Assembly: GCA_029565395.1 (NCBI GenBank)
Contig: JAKQOG010000201.1
Coordinates: forward strand, 62,001-126,000
DNA: 64,000 bases
Direction of reading: 5' to 3'
From: Candidatus Hydrogenedentota bacterium
GTDB lineage: Bacteria > Hydrogenedentota > Hydrogenedentia > Hydrogenedentales > CAILVY01
Under the pieces are notes generated by a model. It searched no databases. It was not told the origin of the DNA and was given only the letters and a program-made list of their open reading frames with translations. A program made the position numbers and the translations under genes. The first letter of the stretch is position 1. Each line of letters starts with the position of its first letter. Below, one piece after another: positions 8,985 through 16,833 of this stretch.

Positions 8985-10353
8985 TATCATTCTCATCGCG
9001 GCCTTGTCGTTCGGGGCGAATGACGGTTTCAGCCAAACATTATTGGCTGCCGCATATGATGCCGTTACCCCGGCCATTGGCTTGCTGGAATATTCCTCGG
9101 AGGTTACCGATCCCGCCACCGGTGAAACTTCCAAACGGGACGGAAACGCCCTGGCGTTACTTGTTTCCCCGGATGGATTGGTGATGACACATGGGCACAT
9201 GGTCGTGGAAAACGCCGACCCCTTTAATATCCGTGTCACCTTGGGCCAAGGGGACAATGAGAAGAAATACGACGCCGTATTGCTCAAGAAACCCGATGAT
9301 ATCAACGTGGTGTTCCTTAAGTTGAAGTCGGAAACGCCCCTGAAACTCCCCTATGTGAAATTTTCCCGCCCGAACGGGCTTATGCTCGGCTCGGAGATCG
9401 CCCTGTTTGGGCTATTGAGCGAATCAATGGACTTTAACCGCGCCTTTCAGGCGGGCCGCATTGCCTCCATACTGGAGAAGCCACGCACCACCTATTGCCT
9501 GGATGACAACGTCCGATTTGGGTTTGTCGGCGGGCCGGTGGTCGATACACAGGGCCGGGTGGTGGGCGTGATCGGCTTTGATCTCAGCCGGCAGGAAGGC
9601 GGCGACGTCTATGTTCGCAGCGGGCATCCGCTCATTTTTCAAAGCGAACTTTTTCAGCAGTACATTGATACACCGCCTAAAGAAAAAGGCGATGAAAAAG
9701 AAGAGGGAGACGGCTGGCTCGGCGTATTCACCCAGCCGCTGGACGATGATTTTGCGGACTACTGGGGGCTTGAGAAAAACGGCGGTTTGATCATCAGCAC
9801 GGTTATTCCGGGCTCTCCCGGCGCTGAAGCGGGCCTGCGGACCGGTGATGTGATAATGGATTTCAACGGCACGCCGATTCGGGCAAAGCTCGATCGCGAA
9901 GTGGTGGGCTTTACCAAACTGGTGCGCGAAACCGGCCCGGGAAAGGAAGTTACGATCAAACTCTTCCGGGACAAGAAACCGGTGGACATCACCATGAAAC
10001 TGGGAACGCGGCCGCGCACCTCACAGGATGCCGCCGAATATGAAGACACGGTATTCGGGCTGACGGTTCGGGAGATCACAACGGACATCCGGATCGCTCT
10101 GAATCTCTCGGATGACGTGAAGGGCGTGATTGTCCGGCGGGTGAAATCCGGCAGTGCCGCGCAATTGGGTAAAATGCGTCCCGGCGTGATCATTCTGAAC
10201 TTCGGTGATCATCCCGTGACGAATCTGGACGATTTCAAGGCGGCGGTGCAGAAACTGGCCGAACAGAAACCGGCGGAAATCACCGTGTTCGCCCGCGCGG
10301 GATCCGTAACCGGCTTCTTTAGGTTGCAGCCCCGGTGGGATGCGCATGAATAA
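8974..10353 (+). CDS. HtrA-like pseudoprotease with two PDZ domains
   Basis: A 459-residue secreted protein with an N-terminal signal peptide, a degenerate trypsin-like domain and two PDZ domains (about residues 235-330 and 350-450). Aligned by eye with the upstream HtrA, the histidine (H75, THGHMV) and aspartate (D109, DDINVVFLKL) are kept. The nucleophile motif GNSGGP has become GFVGGP, so the serine is valine (V185) and proteolysis is not expected. A scaffold, chaperone or regulatory partner of the active protease is the likely role (inference). The start at 8974 has AGGAGGG eight bases upstream and overlaps the previous gene by 11 bases, which suggests translational coupling. Confidence 0.85.
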   Translation: MLNSIILIAALSFGANDGFSQTLLAAAYDAVTPAIGLLEYSSEVTDPATGETSKRDGNALALLVSPDGLVMTHGHMVVENADPFNIRVTLGQGDNEKKYDAVLLKKPDDINVVFLKLKSETPLKLPYVKFSRPNGLMLGSEIALFGLLSESMDFNRAFQAGRIASILEKPRTTYCLDDNVRFGFVGGPVVDTQGRVVGVIGFDLSRQEGGDVYVRSGHPLIFQSELFQQYIDTPPKEKGDEKEEGDGWLGVFTQPLDDDFADYWGLEKNGGLIISTVIPGSPGAEAGLRTGDVIMDFNGTPIRAKLDREVVGFTKLVRETGPGKEVTIKLFRDKKPVDITMKLGTRPRTSQDAAEYEDTVFGLTVREITTDIRIALNLSDDVKGVIVRRVKSGSAAQLGKMRPGVIILNFGDHPVTNLDDFKAAVQKLAEQKPAEITVFARAGSVTGFFRLQPRWDAHE

Positions 10354-10960
10354 GAGCCTCCTCCCTGTCATCGCTTATGGATTGTGCCTGGCGTGCCTGG
10401 CGTGCGGCGGCGGGTGCAAGCGCACCGCAACGGATACGCTGCTGAAGCAGGCGTTTGCCTTGGGCGAAAAATATCAGTGGCAGGAGGCGATGCCCCTCGT
10501 GAAGCAGTTTTTGCTCTCACATCCCGATGACCCCGCCGGACACTTCCTCCTGGGCCGGTGTTATTTGCATAATGCCTCCCCTCACCTTGTGTTGGCCAAG
10601 GGAGAGTTTGAGACGGCGCTGGTCCATCTTCAGCAAACACAAGAACATAACGGATTATCGGAAATTTTAACCGCAAACCAACTCGGCGCCGCGATTCACC
10701 GTGAATTGGCCCGCACCATGATGCGCTGGTCCCGCGAGGCCATGCAGGCCGGATTTCCTGGCCCCATTATCGAAGAGCCGCTCCGCCATGCGTTGGACGA
10801 AGTGAAAAAAGGCCTTGAACTCGATCCCGATTCCAAACCACTCAAGGAAATGGAAGAAACCCTCAAACCATTGCTCGAACACAATTCACATCCCGGAAAC
10901 GAGAATTCTATCCCCCCTATGCACACCACACCTCAACCTTCCACCCACGATGTGGTGTAA
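10346..10960 (+). CDS. TPR-containing lipoprotein
   Basis: A small protein of about 204 residues with a lipoprotein-type signal (hydrophobic segment ending in a cysteine-rich lipobox, GGGC). TPR-like helices follow, for example around KYQWQEAMPLVKQFLLSHP and the HFLLGRCYL segment. TPR proteins act as binding scaffolds. It overlaps the end of the pseudoprotease gene by eight bases and is the last gene of the operon, so it probably works with the two PDZ proteins in the envelope. ATG codons at 10340 and 10346 are both in frame; the second is better spaced from the GGTGGGA element. The C-terminus is polar and low in complexity. Confidence 0.7.
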   Translation: MNKSLLPVIAYGLCLACLACGGGCKRTATDTLLKQAFALGEKYQWQEAMPLVKQFLLSHPDDPAGHFLLGRCYLHNASPHLVLAKGEFETALVHLQQTQEHNGLSEILTANQLGAAIHRELARTMMRWSREAMQAGFPGPIIEEPLRHALDEVKKGLELDPDSKPLKEMEETLKPLLEHNSHPGNENSIPPMHTTPQPSTHDVV

Positions 10961-10973
10961 TTCCCCATAAGAA

Positions 10974-11441
10974 TTACTCTTTTTCCCGATCCCGCTCTTT
11001 TTCCCGGAAGGGAGTCATTGTGATCGAAGCCAGCGCGATACGGGAACCCTCCGCGTCCAATACCCGCCCTTCCATGAAAATGACGCCACGTGTTTTCGCG
11101 GCCAGAATGGCCTCGATGACGAATTCTCGGTCATCCGCCGGCAGGGGATGGATATAGCGGATTTCCATAGAGATGGTGACACAAGGGCGCTTCACATAGA
11201 GAAACGCGAGGCTCCCGAATGTGGCGTCAAGCGCCGCGGCGATAATCCCTCCCTGCACCCGCCCCATCGAATTGGCGAAGCGTTCCAAGGCGTTCATGGT
11301 GCACACCAGGGCGCGGCCAGGCTTGTATGAGAGAAAGCGCACGCCAAGATCCATAATGCTGTTCGAGGGGATGTCCAGCGACATCCCCTCCGGAACCGAC
11401 TCACGCATCGTGGTCAGAATACTTTCATGTAATGCACTCAC
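10974..11441 (-). CDS. PaaI-type hotdog thioesterase
   Basis: A 155-residue hotdog-fold protein of the PaaI/YigI type, which hydrolyses acyl-CoA thioesters. The family signature is visible in the segment GRVQGGIIAAALDATFG, where the glycines and the acidic residue of the active site lie, followed by a strand with MEIRYIHPLPADD. It starts with GTG at 11441, with a GGAAG element about eight bases upstream. It lies 15 bases after the phosphofructokinase gene on the same strand and is probably co-transcribed, though the two functions are not obviously linked. The tail is rich in arginine and glutamate. Confidence 0.8.
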   Translation of the reverse strand: MSALHESILTTMRESVPEGMSLDIPSNSIMDLGVRFLSYKPGRALVCTMNALERFANSMGRVQGGIIAAALDATFGSLAFLYVKRPCVTISMEIRYIHPLPADDREFVIEAILAAKTRGVIFMEGRVLDAEGSRIALASITMTPFREKERDREKE

Positions 11442-11456
11442 CGATACTACTTCCGG

Positions 11457-12674
11457 TTATTTTTTGGATTCTATCTTCTTGACCCGCGGCGCGGCGATGC
11501 GCTCCATCACCGGCATGGGGCCGACGAGCGGGCGCGCATAATTCAGGAATGCCTCGGTGACGCCGTTGCCCTTTTTGTTGATGAAGTTGTCAGGCATGCA
11601 CCGCGATTTCCGCGCCACCGTGCTCAGCGGCGTGAGGAAATATTCCACTGCGTAATCGCCCACGCGCCGGATAGCCACCGAGCCGTCCAGGCTGTGCCAG
11701 ATCGCGTATTGCGCGGCCTTTTCACCGACCTCGCGCGCCTCGAATTGATCCACTTCGCTAATGCAGCCCAGGAAACTCCGCTGCATGTAGCCGAGCGTAT
11801 CCGCCCGTACCCGCTTGATCCGCGTGCCCTTGCTCACCCAGTTACTGAGCAGATCGCCCAGCGCGCCCGTGCCTGAAAGCCGCACATTGCCGTGCGCATC
11901 CTTCTCGCCTTTGGTGAACTGTTCGATCACCGGCTTGCCCTTTTCATTCACGATGCCTTCCGACGCCACCACGATGCACCGGCCATACTTATCGTAGGTT
12001 TCCCGCACGTCTTCCAGAAACCGCCTTCTGATGAACGGCCGCTCCGGAACATAAATCAAATGCGGACCGTCATCCGGATATTTCTTCGCCAGCGCCGAGG
12101 CCGCCGTCAGGAAGCCCGCGTGACGCCCCATCACGATGGCGATGTACACGCCGGGCAGCGAACGGTTGTCCTGATTCGCACCGGCAATCGCCTGCGACAC
12201 AAACTTCGCGGCCGAGCCATACCCCGGACAGTGATCCGTCACCAGCAGGTCATTATCGATCGTCTTCGGGATATGGATCACCCGCAGATCATATTTCGCC
12301 GCTTCCGCCTGCTCATTCACAATCCGGCACGTGTCCGCGCTGTCATTCCCGCCAATGTAAAAGAAATACCGGAAGTTGTACTTCTTACACACCCGGAAAA
12401 TACGCTTGCAATACTTGACATCCGGCTTGTCACGCGTCGACAACAACGCCGACGACGGCGTCTTCGCCACCGCCTCCAGATTATGCGTCGTTGCCTCGGT
12501 TAAATCATAAAACTCTTCATTGACGATGCCTCGAACGCCATGAATGGCGCCATATACGTGAGTAACTTGTGGAAATTTGCGGGACTCTAACACAGCGCCC
12601 ACGAGACTTTGGTTGATCACCGCTGTGGGACCCCCGCCTTGCGCCACAAGGACTTTTCCTTCCAGTCGCGACAT
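11457..12674 (-). CDS. 6-phosphofructokinase, PPi-dependent type
   Basis: A 405-residue phosphofructokinase that phosphorylates fructose 6-phosphate in glycolysis. Residues that separate donor types point to pyrophosphate: the GGND motif at 108-111 carries an aspartate where ATP enzymes have glycine, and PKTIDND at 136-142 carries the lysine typical of PPi enzymes. PPi-dependent members can also run in the gluconeogenic direction. The start at 12674 has AAGGAGAG six bases upstream; the frame extends further, but the extra residues look unlike the family. The thioesterase gene follows after 15 bases. Confidence 0.88.
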   Translation of the reverse strand: MSRLEGKVLVAQGGGPTAVINQSLVGAVLESRKFPQVTHVYGAIHGVRGIVNEEFYDLTEATTHNLEAVAKTPSSALLSTRDKPDVKYCKRIFRVCKKYNFRYFFYIGGNDSADTCRIVNEQAEAAKYDLRVIHIPKTIDNDLLVTDHCPGYGSAAKFVSQAIAGANQDNRSLPGVYIAIVMGRHAGFLTAASALAKKYPDDGPHLIYVPERPFIRRRFLEDVRETYDKYGRCIVVASEGIVNEKGKPVIEQFTKGEKDAHGNVRLSGTGALGDLLSNWVSKGTRIKRVRADTLGYMQRSFLGCISEVDQFEAREVGEKAAQYAIWHSLDGSVAIRRVGDYAVEYFLTPLSTVARKSRCMPDNFINKKGNGVTEAFLNYARPLVGPMPVMERIAAPRVKKIESKK

Positions 12675-13020
12675 ATACTCTCTCCTTATACTTGCAAAAT
12701 GACTGGGTTGACAGAATTGAAACCGCCTGAGAACCAAGCATGCGTATTATCTCACGAGAACGCTTTTCGTATCAAACCGCCACTGCCGGAGGCGTGGAAA
12801 GATTATTATGACTTGGCTCCAAGACTTGCAGTTTAATGAGCTCCGGCTTGTTTAAGATTCTGTTGAGATCGTTGTCCTCCGGCGTATCCTTTATGGCGCG
12901 CAGAGCGAAAAAGGAAGCTTTAGCGAAGGACAAAGCCGTGCGAAGCGCATGACGAAGGTGGAAAGCTGAAATGCGGAACAGTTAAATGCGAAACAGGGAA
13001 TGTGAAACGGCATGTGGGAT
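12675..13020. other. Intergenic stretch, no gene seen
   Basis: About 350 bases between the start of the phosphofructokinase gene and the end of the secretion operon. It must hold the phosphofructokinase promoter, but no convincing -35/-10 pair could be picked out. No RNA gene or conserved repeat was recognised. Confidence 0.5.
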
Positions 13021-13055
13021 AAAAAATCAAGGGCCGGGAGGGTATTCCCGGACCC
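13021..13055 (-). terminator. Terminator of the pseudopilin operon
   Basis: Read on the minus strand, GGG(T)CCGGGA pairs with TCCCGGCCC around a six-base loop, with a single bulged base, followed by TTGATTTTTT. It lies 20 bases past the gspF-like stop. Confidence 0.75.
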
Positions 13056-13075
13056 TGGGGAATCTTTGGTTTAGA

Positions 13076-14299
13076 TCAGCTTCCGGTGCCGGAGGAGATT
13101 TGCTGGACCATGGAGACGATGGGATAGAAGAGGGAAATAAAGAGCGCGGCGACGGCTCCGCCGATGATGACGGTAAAGATGGGCTGGAGCACTTCAGCCA
13201 TGCTGTTGACGGCGATGCGGACTTCTTCTTCGTAGATGTCGGCGATCTGTTCGGCAATGGCGTCGACGCGGCCGGATTCTTCGCCGGTGACAAGCATGTC
13301 GGTGACAACGGGCGGAATGACGTCGGCGTTGGCGCGGAGGGGTTCTTCCATGCCGCCGCCCTGTTCGATGGAGTCGCGTACGGATTGGAGGCTCTCGGAG
13401 ACGGCGCGGTTGTGGATGGCGCGGCGGGTGAGGTTGAGGGTGGCCATCATGGAGAGGCCGCTTCTCAGGAGCATGGACATGGTGCGGCTGAGTTCGACCA
13501 TGGCGTTTTTATGGATGATTTTTCCCATAATAGGGATTTTGATCTTAATGCGGTCGGCGAGCAGACGGCGGGATTCATTTCGCACAAACCAGTATTTATA
13601 GATAAGCCACAGCGCGATGATGACGATAACAGGGGTCCACCACCACTGGCTGAAGCCATTTGCGCACCAAAGGAACCATTGGGTTCCCGCGGGAATGGTG
13701 ATGTTCTGTTGCCGGAACATTTCCTCGAATTCGGGTACGACGAAGCGGGTGATGATGAGCATGACGGCGATGCACGCGACGACGAGGATAAGGGGATAGA
13801 GCATGGCCCCGCGCACGCGTTTACGGAGCATCTCGCGTTCCGCGCGGTAGTCGACAAGGCGTTTCAATACGGGGACAAGATTGCCGCTGGCCTCGCTTGC
13901 CTTGATGAGATTGACAAAGACGTCGTCGAAATAGCGGGGAAGACGGTCGAAGCATTGCCAGAGTGCATTTCCTCCTTCGAGGTATTGCGCGATGTCGGCG
14001 ATGAGCGCGCGGGTCTGCGGATTGGATCCGCGCTGCGCGAGGGTTTTGAGGGATTTTAAGATGGTGGTGCCGGCTTCGAGGAGCATAATCAATTGCCGGA
14101 GGAAGAGGGTGATTTCGGATTCGGGGACTCTTCCACGCCAGAGCACGGGCCATTTGGAGGCTGCGGCGGCTTCGCCGTTCCGGACGATGATTTCTTCGGC
14201 GCCGGTGGCGGCTGCGGCATCCACCACGGTGGTGGTTTTTTTCTTCAGCGTTCTGCGGGGGCGGTTTGAGCCGCCGGTGGTGTCGGCATTGCTGACCAT
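13076..14299 (-). CDS. gspF: Type II secretion / type IV pilus inner-membrane protein F
   Basis: A 407-residue member of the GspF/PilC family, the polytopic inner-membrane platform of type II secretion and type IV pilus machines. Two T2SF domains can be followed (about residues 65-190 and 265-390), each with the family segment starting near FLRQLIMLLEAG or LSRTMSMLLRSGLS. Three membrane segments are visible at about 165-190, 215-240 and 365-395. The first 60 residues are polar and serine/threonine/lysine-rich, an unusual extension. An AGGAA element lies six bases upstream of the start. It is the last gene of a four-gene operon with three pseudopilin-like genes. No GspE ATPase or GspD secretin gene lies nearby. 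Confidence 0.9.
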   Translation of the reverse strand: MVSNADTTGGSNRPRRTLKKKTTTVVDAAAATGAEEIIVRNGEAAAASKWPVLWRGRVPESEITLFLRQLIMLLEAGTTILKSLKTLAQRGSNPQTRALIADIAQYLEGGNALWQCFDRLPRYFDDVFVNLIKASEASGNLVPVLKRLVDYRAEREMLRKRVRGAMLYPLILVVACIAVMLIITRFVVPEFEEMFRQQNITIPAGTQWFLWCANGFSQWWWTPVIVIIALWLIYKYWFVRNESRRLLADRIKIKIPIMGKIIHKNAMVELSRTMSMLLRSGLSMMATLNLTRRAIHNRAVSESLQSVRDSIEQGGGMEEPLRANADVIPPVVTDMLVTGEESGRVDAIAEQIADIYEEEVRIAVNSMAEVLQPIFTVIIGGAVAALFISLFYPIVSMVQQISSGTGS

Positions 14300-14327
14300 A
14301 GGATTCCTTCCTCCTCAGCTTGACGCA

Positions 14328-15314
14328 TCAGGCGCCGGAAGCGCCTTGTTGTGTATTCCAATAGACCAGTTGATATCCGTTGCAGTCGGGGGTAAAGAGG
14401 GCCACGGCTTCGGCGTGTGCCTTGGCGAGGGGCCGTTCATTCTTTCCTTCGATGGCGCAAAAGACCGCCTCGCAGGATAAGCGGAAGCACCGGGATTCAA
14501 ACGCAAGGGCCGCGGGGAGTGCGGCGGGGTCGTTCGGGTCCGGTTTGTAGTTGAAGGTGGCAGGGTCTTTTCCGGCGGCGGTTCCGAGGGTGGCCAGGGA
14601 TGAGAAGGGGCGCCGGTTTTCAAACGTCCGCACGGTTTCGACGGGCAGGTCGACAATAGCGGCGAGCACTTCGACGGGTGCGGCATTGATATTGAGAAAT
14701 CCCGCAGGCGCGGCATGGTCCGCCACGGTGAAGGTAGTAATAAAAGCGGGATTGACGGCGGCGAATTGTTCGGGGGTGAGGAGATTCCTGGAGCGCAGGT
14801 CTTCGATGGAGACGAACCACTGTTGTTCGGGGAGCCCTTCGGGTCTTGCGCCGCCGCGCGGGAGGCTGCCGGTGATATTTCGGGCGGTTGTGCCGTCGAC
14901 GTTCAGAATGGCCTGGAGCACGCTGGCCGGAGCATGGTTCAAGTTGATTTTTCCGCTTTCATCGGTGATAGAGACGGTCGCGACAAGTGTGCGGTTTTCC
15001 TGGGTGTCCAGGGCGAGTCCTTCGGGACCGCGTATGGCCTTATATGTGTTTAAGGGATACGTGAGGGGCTTTGTCATGGCCTGGGTGAGTTGTTTTTCAA
15101 GAAGCGCGCGCTGGAGATCGCCGAGAGCGGCTTCAATGCCCGCAACGGCGGCGTTTTGAGTGCGGGTTTCGTTGACGGTCATGTTGGCCTGATCAATTTC
15201 GATGTTCATATGGCGGACATAGACCATGCCGAGGACAGTGAACAGCCCGAGCATGGAGATGGCGATAAGGAGTGCCGCCCCGCGTTTTGTTCTATGTTGG
15301 AGCACGTAGTTCAT
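14328..15314 (-). CDS. gspK: GspK-like minor pseudopilin
   Basis: A 328-residue protein with a short basic N-terminus (HRTKRGAALLIAISMLGLF) that forms the pseudopilin membrane segment, then an alpha-rich region with helix-hairpin-helix-like stretches (NLNHAPASVLQAI and NINAAPVEVLAAIV). These are the hallmarks of GspK, the tip subunit of the type II secretion pseudopilus. The usual glutamate at +5 of mature pseudopilins is absent, as is normal for GspK. It overlaps the gspJ-like gene by four bases (ATGA), showing translational coupling. Confidence 0.85.
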   Translation of the reverse strand: MNYVLQHRTKRGAALLIAISMLGLFTVLGMVYVRHMNIEIDQANMTVNETRTQNAAVAGIEAALGDLQRALLEKQLTQAMTKPLTYPLNTYKAIRGPEGLALDTQENRTLVATVSITDESGKINLNHAPASVLQAILNVDGTTARNITGSLPRGGARPEGLPEQQWFVSIEDLRSRNLLTPEQFAAVNPAFITTFTVADHAAPAGFLNINAAPVEVLAAIVDLPVETVRTFENRRPFSSLATLGTAAGKDPATFNYKPDPNDPAALPAALAFESRCFRLSCEAVFCAIEGKNERPLAKAHAEAVALFTPDCNGYQLVYWNTQQGASGA

Positions 15315-15952
15315 TGTACATGGATCCCAAAGACGGCTTTTCGGGCGATTTGTTCCCAGGGCCGGTCCGGATGGCTGAGGGTAAGGCTAACGCGCACGGC
15401 GCGGGGCAATTCGGGCCGGTTCCACCGGGTCTGCCATGCGGTTCCGTCGTTATATTCCACGCGGAAAGCGAGAACACCTTCGGCCACAACCTGCTTGGCG
15501 CCGTTGGGGGGCTGCGATGAAAAAGCGCCAAGAGTGCGCACGAGCGCGGGAATTTTTGCAGAGCGGTCGACATGGTACATAACGCAGGCGCGCTCGTTAT
15601 GACCGGAATGCGGATTCACAAATTCAATGGGAAGGACCATGGAATCGTCTTCGAGGCGCTGGAAAGCGCGCTCTTTTTCTTTTCCCGTGCCTCTTGGGTT
15701 CAGGGGAACGTCCTGGCTTCGTGTTTCACCAGACACGGAGACGCCGGAAAGTTTCATGGAGACAATCTGGCCAAAATCCCGGTCGAGTTGTGCAAAAATA
15801 CGTTCGGCGTTCGTGGTCATGTCGAGACGGAGGGCCGTCACACGCCACTGATCGGTGACATTGAAAAAGACGCTGATGCCGATACCGGAGACGACAGAGA
15901 GAAGCGCCAACACGACGAGAAGTTCAAGCAGGGTGAATCCGGTGCGCTTCAT
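15311..15952 (-). CDS. gspJ: GspJ-like pseudopilin
   Basis: A 213-residue prepilin-type protein. Its N-terminus, MKRTGFTLLELLVVLALL, is a canonical type IV prepilin peptidase site: cleavage after G5, methylated F6 and E10 at mature position +5. The globular part fits a minor pseudopilin of the GspJ type, based on length and operon position between I- and K-like genes. It overlaps both neighbours by four bases. It would form part of the pseudopilus tip that pushes folded exoproteins through the secretin. Confidence 0.82.
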   Translation of the reverse strand: MKRTGFTLLELLVVLALLSVVSGIGISVFFNVTDQWRVTALRLDMTTNAERIFAQLDRDFGQIVSMKLSGVSVSGETRSQDVPLNPRGTGKEKERAFQRLEDDSMVLPIEFVNPHSGHNERACVMYHVDRSAKIPALVRTLGAFSSQPPNGAKQVVAEGVLAFRVEYNDGTAWQTRWNRPELPRAVRVSLTLSHPDRPWEQIARKAVFGIHVQ

Positions 15953-16476
15953 GGATTGGACCCTCCGTCAGGAAGTTGAAAGCGGGGCAGCGCGGAAGTA
16001 AGCGCGAGCATCTTGGGACGTCCGGCTTCCGCCCAGTGGACGACGAGGGTCACCTCGCAATAGGCGGAATTTAACGCAGGAAAGCGGCCCTGAGCAGTCC
16101 ACCGAAAATTGTTATAGAGGGTTTCTTCCCGGTTGAAGGCGTTTTGGTTGAGGGGCATGACCGAGGGCAGGCCGAGGGTATTGGTCCGCGAATCCTTGCT
16201 CTCCCCGGCAGTGATGGAGAAGGGATCCATGGTTGGGGTTTGCGGAATATTCCAGTGGAATTGTGCGGGACTGCGGAGGATCGTATTGAGTTGTTCTTCT
16301 GCAAGCCTCGCGGCGATGGTGCGGTTTCGCGCGGTGCGCGCGAGATCCATGCTGGACATGTACATGGAAACAAAGACGGTTCCCGCGATACTGATCACGG
16401 CCAGGGCAACAATGATTTCGACGAGCGAGAAACCGCGTCCTCTCACCTTATGGCGGGACCTGCCGCACACCGTCAT
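15949..16476 (-). CDS. gspI: GspI-like pseudopilin
   Basis: A 175-residue prepilin-type protein with the cleavage and methylation signature RGFSLVEIIVALAVISIAG starting near residue 13, here with a longer basic leader than usual. Its size and first place in an I-J-K-F order suggest GspI or a PilV-like subunit. The ATG at 16476 has AAGGAA nine bases upstream; the GTG at 16494 has no such site. It overlaps the J-like gene by four bases. The operon is divergent from the two propeller-GH9 genes, which are plausible secretion cargo (inference). Confidence 0.8.
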   Translation of the reverse strand: MTVCGRSRHKVRGRGFSLVEIIVALAVISIAGTVFVSMYMSSMDLARTARNRTIAARLAEEQLNTILRSPAQFHWNIPQTPTMDPFSITAGESKDSRTNTLGLPSVMPLNQNAFNREETLYNNFRWTAQGRFPALNSAYCEVTLVVHWAEAGRPKMLALTSALPRFQLPDGGSNP

Positions 16477-16559
16477 AGCGTTTCGTTCCTTCACAACGGG
16501 TTGAAGACATGCGGAACACCGCCGCCGAATCCCAGGCCGGCTAACCTTCCGCGCCTGTT

Positions 16560-16589
16560 ATCGTAACCATACAATCAAAGGCTTGTCAA
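16560..16589 (-). promoter_or_regulatory. Sigma70-type promoter of the pseudopilin operon
   Basis: On the minus strand, TTGACA (16589-16584) and TACGAT (16565-16560) are separated by 18 bases, about 85 bases upstream of the gspI-like start. Confidence 0.6.
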
Positions 16590-16767
16590 TACGTTTGTTG
16601 GGGGAGGGGATGGCCAGGGGAAACGAGGGGGCGCCTAAAGTGACAACGGGAAAAAGGAAACCGGTACCAGTGTCAATAGCGATATCGATGCTGATTTCGA
16701 TGCCGGGCTGTGTTCTAGGAGAGAATCCGGAGAGCGGGGGGATTTTAGGCACGAATATTTTGAGGTT

Positions 16768-16803
16768 GTGTATACGGGTGCAGGGCGTTTATCGTATATA
16801 CAC
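16768..16803. promoter_or_regulatory. Interrupted inverted repeat upstream of the GH9 pair
   Basis: GTGTATACG (16768-16776) and CGTATATACAC (16793-16803) form a near-perfect inverted repeat 31 bases before the start codon. It could be an operator or a leader hairpin. The rest of 16590-16767 shows nothing recognisable. Confidence 0.35.
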
Positions 16804-16833
16804 TGTAAACGAAGCAGAATAAGGAGACGAGTG

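Noticed and set aside
12986-14059. Long open frame on the plus strand opposite the gspF-like gene
   Set aside because: It is aspartate/glycine-rich mirror text of the real gene on the other strand, which has clear family motifs and a ribosome-binding site.
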